A stretch of 64,000 nt of DNA from Mycolicibacterium tusciae JS617 (GTDB taxonomy: Bacteria; Actinomycetota; Actinomycetes; Mycobacteriales; Mycobacteriaceae), in assembly GCF_000243415.2 (NCBI RefSeq), contig NZ_KI912270.1, positions 4,030,001 to 4,094,000 of the forward strand, written 5' to 3'. A model generated the notes under the pieces. The model made no database searches. It saw only the letters and a program-made list of their open reading frames with translations, and was not told where the DNA came from. Both the position numbers and the translations under genes were made by a program. Shown here one piece after another: positions 63,444 to 64,000 of the stretch (position 1 is the stretch's first letter; each line of letters starts with the position of its first letter).

Positions 63444-64000
63444 GTGAGCGCACCCACCGCCGACCGCAAGGCGACCGGCGTCTTCTCGCCTGGCCGTGCC
63501 GAGATTCCGCAGCGCACGCTGCGCACCGACCGCTGGTGGCAGTCACCGCTGATCATCGACCTCGGCTTCGCCGCTTTCGTGATTTACGCGACGGTGCGTG
63601 CCTTCCTGCAGAACAACTATTACGTCGCCGAATACCACTACCTGACGCCGTTCTACTCGCCGTGCGTGGTCAAGTGGAACGAGGCCACGCAGTCGGGATG
63701 CATTCCGGAGGCAAGCCACTTCGGCCAGTACCTCCCCGACGTCTGGTGGTTGCCCTACGCCGCCTTCTCTCTTCCGTTCCTTCTATTGTTCCGGTTGACC
63801 TGCTATTACTACCGCGGCGCCTACTACCGTTCGGTCTGGCAGGCGCCCACCGCCTGCGGGGTGGCCGAACCGCATGCGACATACACCGGTGAGACGCGCT
63901 TCCCGCTGATCGTGCAGAACACGCATCGCTACTTCTTCTACATCGCGGGAATCATCTCGGTGATCAACACCTACGACGCGATCATCGCGTTCCAGTCGCC
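63444..64000 (+). CDS. succinate dehydrogenase membrane-anchor subunit (Rv0249c-type), partial
   Basis: Read from GTG 63,444 (Shine-Dalgarno AAAGGGA at 63,434-63,440) with no stop before the window ends: 185 residues so far. The protein starts with a polar leader, then TLRTDRWWQSPLIIDLGFAAFVIYATVRAFLQNNYYVAEYHYLTPFYSPC. A helix with WWLPYAAFSLPFLLLFRLTCYYYRGAYYRSVWQAP follows, and NTHRYFFYIAGIISVINTYDAI supplies likely quinone/heme-site histidine. It matches the Sdh1-type anchor encoded before the flavoprotein and Fe-S subunits. Missing part lies outside the window. Confidence 0.88.
   Translation, partial: MSAPTADRKATGVFSPGRAEIPQRTLRTDRWWQSPLIIDLGFAAFVIYATVRAFLQNNYYVAEYHYLTPFYSPCVVKWNEATQSGCIPEASHFGQYLPDVWWLPYAAFSLPFLLLFRLTCYYYRGAYYRSVWQAPTACGVAEPHATYTGETRFPLIVQNTHRYFFYIAGIISVINTYDAIIAFQS

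Overview
The window is high-GC actinobacterial chromosome, almost certainly from a fast-growing or environmental Mycobacterium/Mycolicibacterium. Both edges follow the gene order of the M. tuberculosis Rv0249c-Rv0271c block, read in reverse. On the left are the tail of a fadE6-type acyl-CoA dehydrogenase, a fadD2-type acyl-CoA synthetase and an Rv0269c-type LigD-polymerase-like protein. On the right are an Rv0265c-type siderophore-binding lipoprotein, pxpB/pxpC (Rv0264c/Rv0263c), aac(2')-I (Rv0262c), a HemD-like DNA-binding protein and a CbiX-like chelatase (Rv0260c/Rv0259c), nirD/nirB, an Rv0250c-type protein and the start of an Rv0249c-type succinate dehydrogenase anchor. Family assignments come from reading the proteins and from memory of reference proteins; no search was run.

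About 47 kb of accessory DNA (4.7-52 kb) sits between these conserved edges. Its left part (4.7-13.8 kb) is regulator-rich: a STAS protein, two MmyB-like XRE regulators (one divergent from an SDR gene, one from a SigL-like sigma factor, each with a 17-bp palindrome in the divergent gap), a MarR regulator coupled to an AzgA-type purine permease, a DUF808 membrane protein and an FAD monooxygenase. Next comes lysG (13,786-14,658). Its normal divergent partner lysE lies 34 kb away at 48,933 with a clear LysR-type operator in front of it. Everything between the two therefore looks like an island inserted into the lysG/lysE intergenic region.

The island carries an MFS transporter, a small secreted protein, a TrcR-like response regulator convergent with a TrcS-like kinase whose own adjacent trcR is a decayed pseudogene, and an IS21-family element (19,902-22,546) with a 5-bp target duplication. 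It also holds a seven-gene minus-strand operon starting with an oxalate-decarboxylase-type bicupin (27.9 to 22.6 kb), a frameshifted membrane gene, a YdeP-type molybdopterin oxidoreductase, a DUF488 gene and a large LuxR (LAL) regulator. Then there is a 0.5-kb mosaic of decayed copies of the MFS and secreted-protein genes, and finally a 13.4-kb three-module NRPS gene.

The NRPS is read as C-A-PCP-E / C-A-PCP-E / C-A-PCP-thioester reductase. It should make a D,D,L-tripeptide (possibly N-acylated) released as an aldehyde or alcohol. No MbtH, phosphopantetheinyl transferase or dedicated tailoring gene lies beside it. This NRPS is the best candidate for an undescribed system in the window.

To the right of lysE the genes return to housekeeping and nitrogen/metal functions: an SDR coupled to a small EF-Tu-domain-II protein, a 29-aa membrane peptide coupled to a YeiH-type transporter, a YhhQ-type transporter, 5-oxoprolinase subunits B/C, AAC(2')-I, a GlnR-box-like site before the HemD-like gene, a SigF-type promoter before a SodC-like lipoprotein, a 29-bp x 6 minisatellite, and nirBD.
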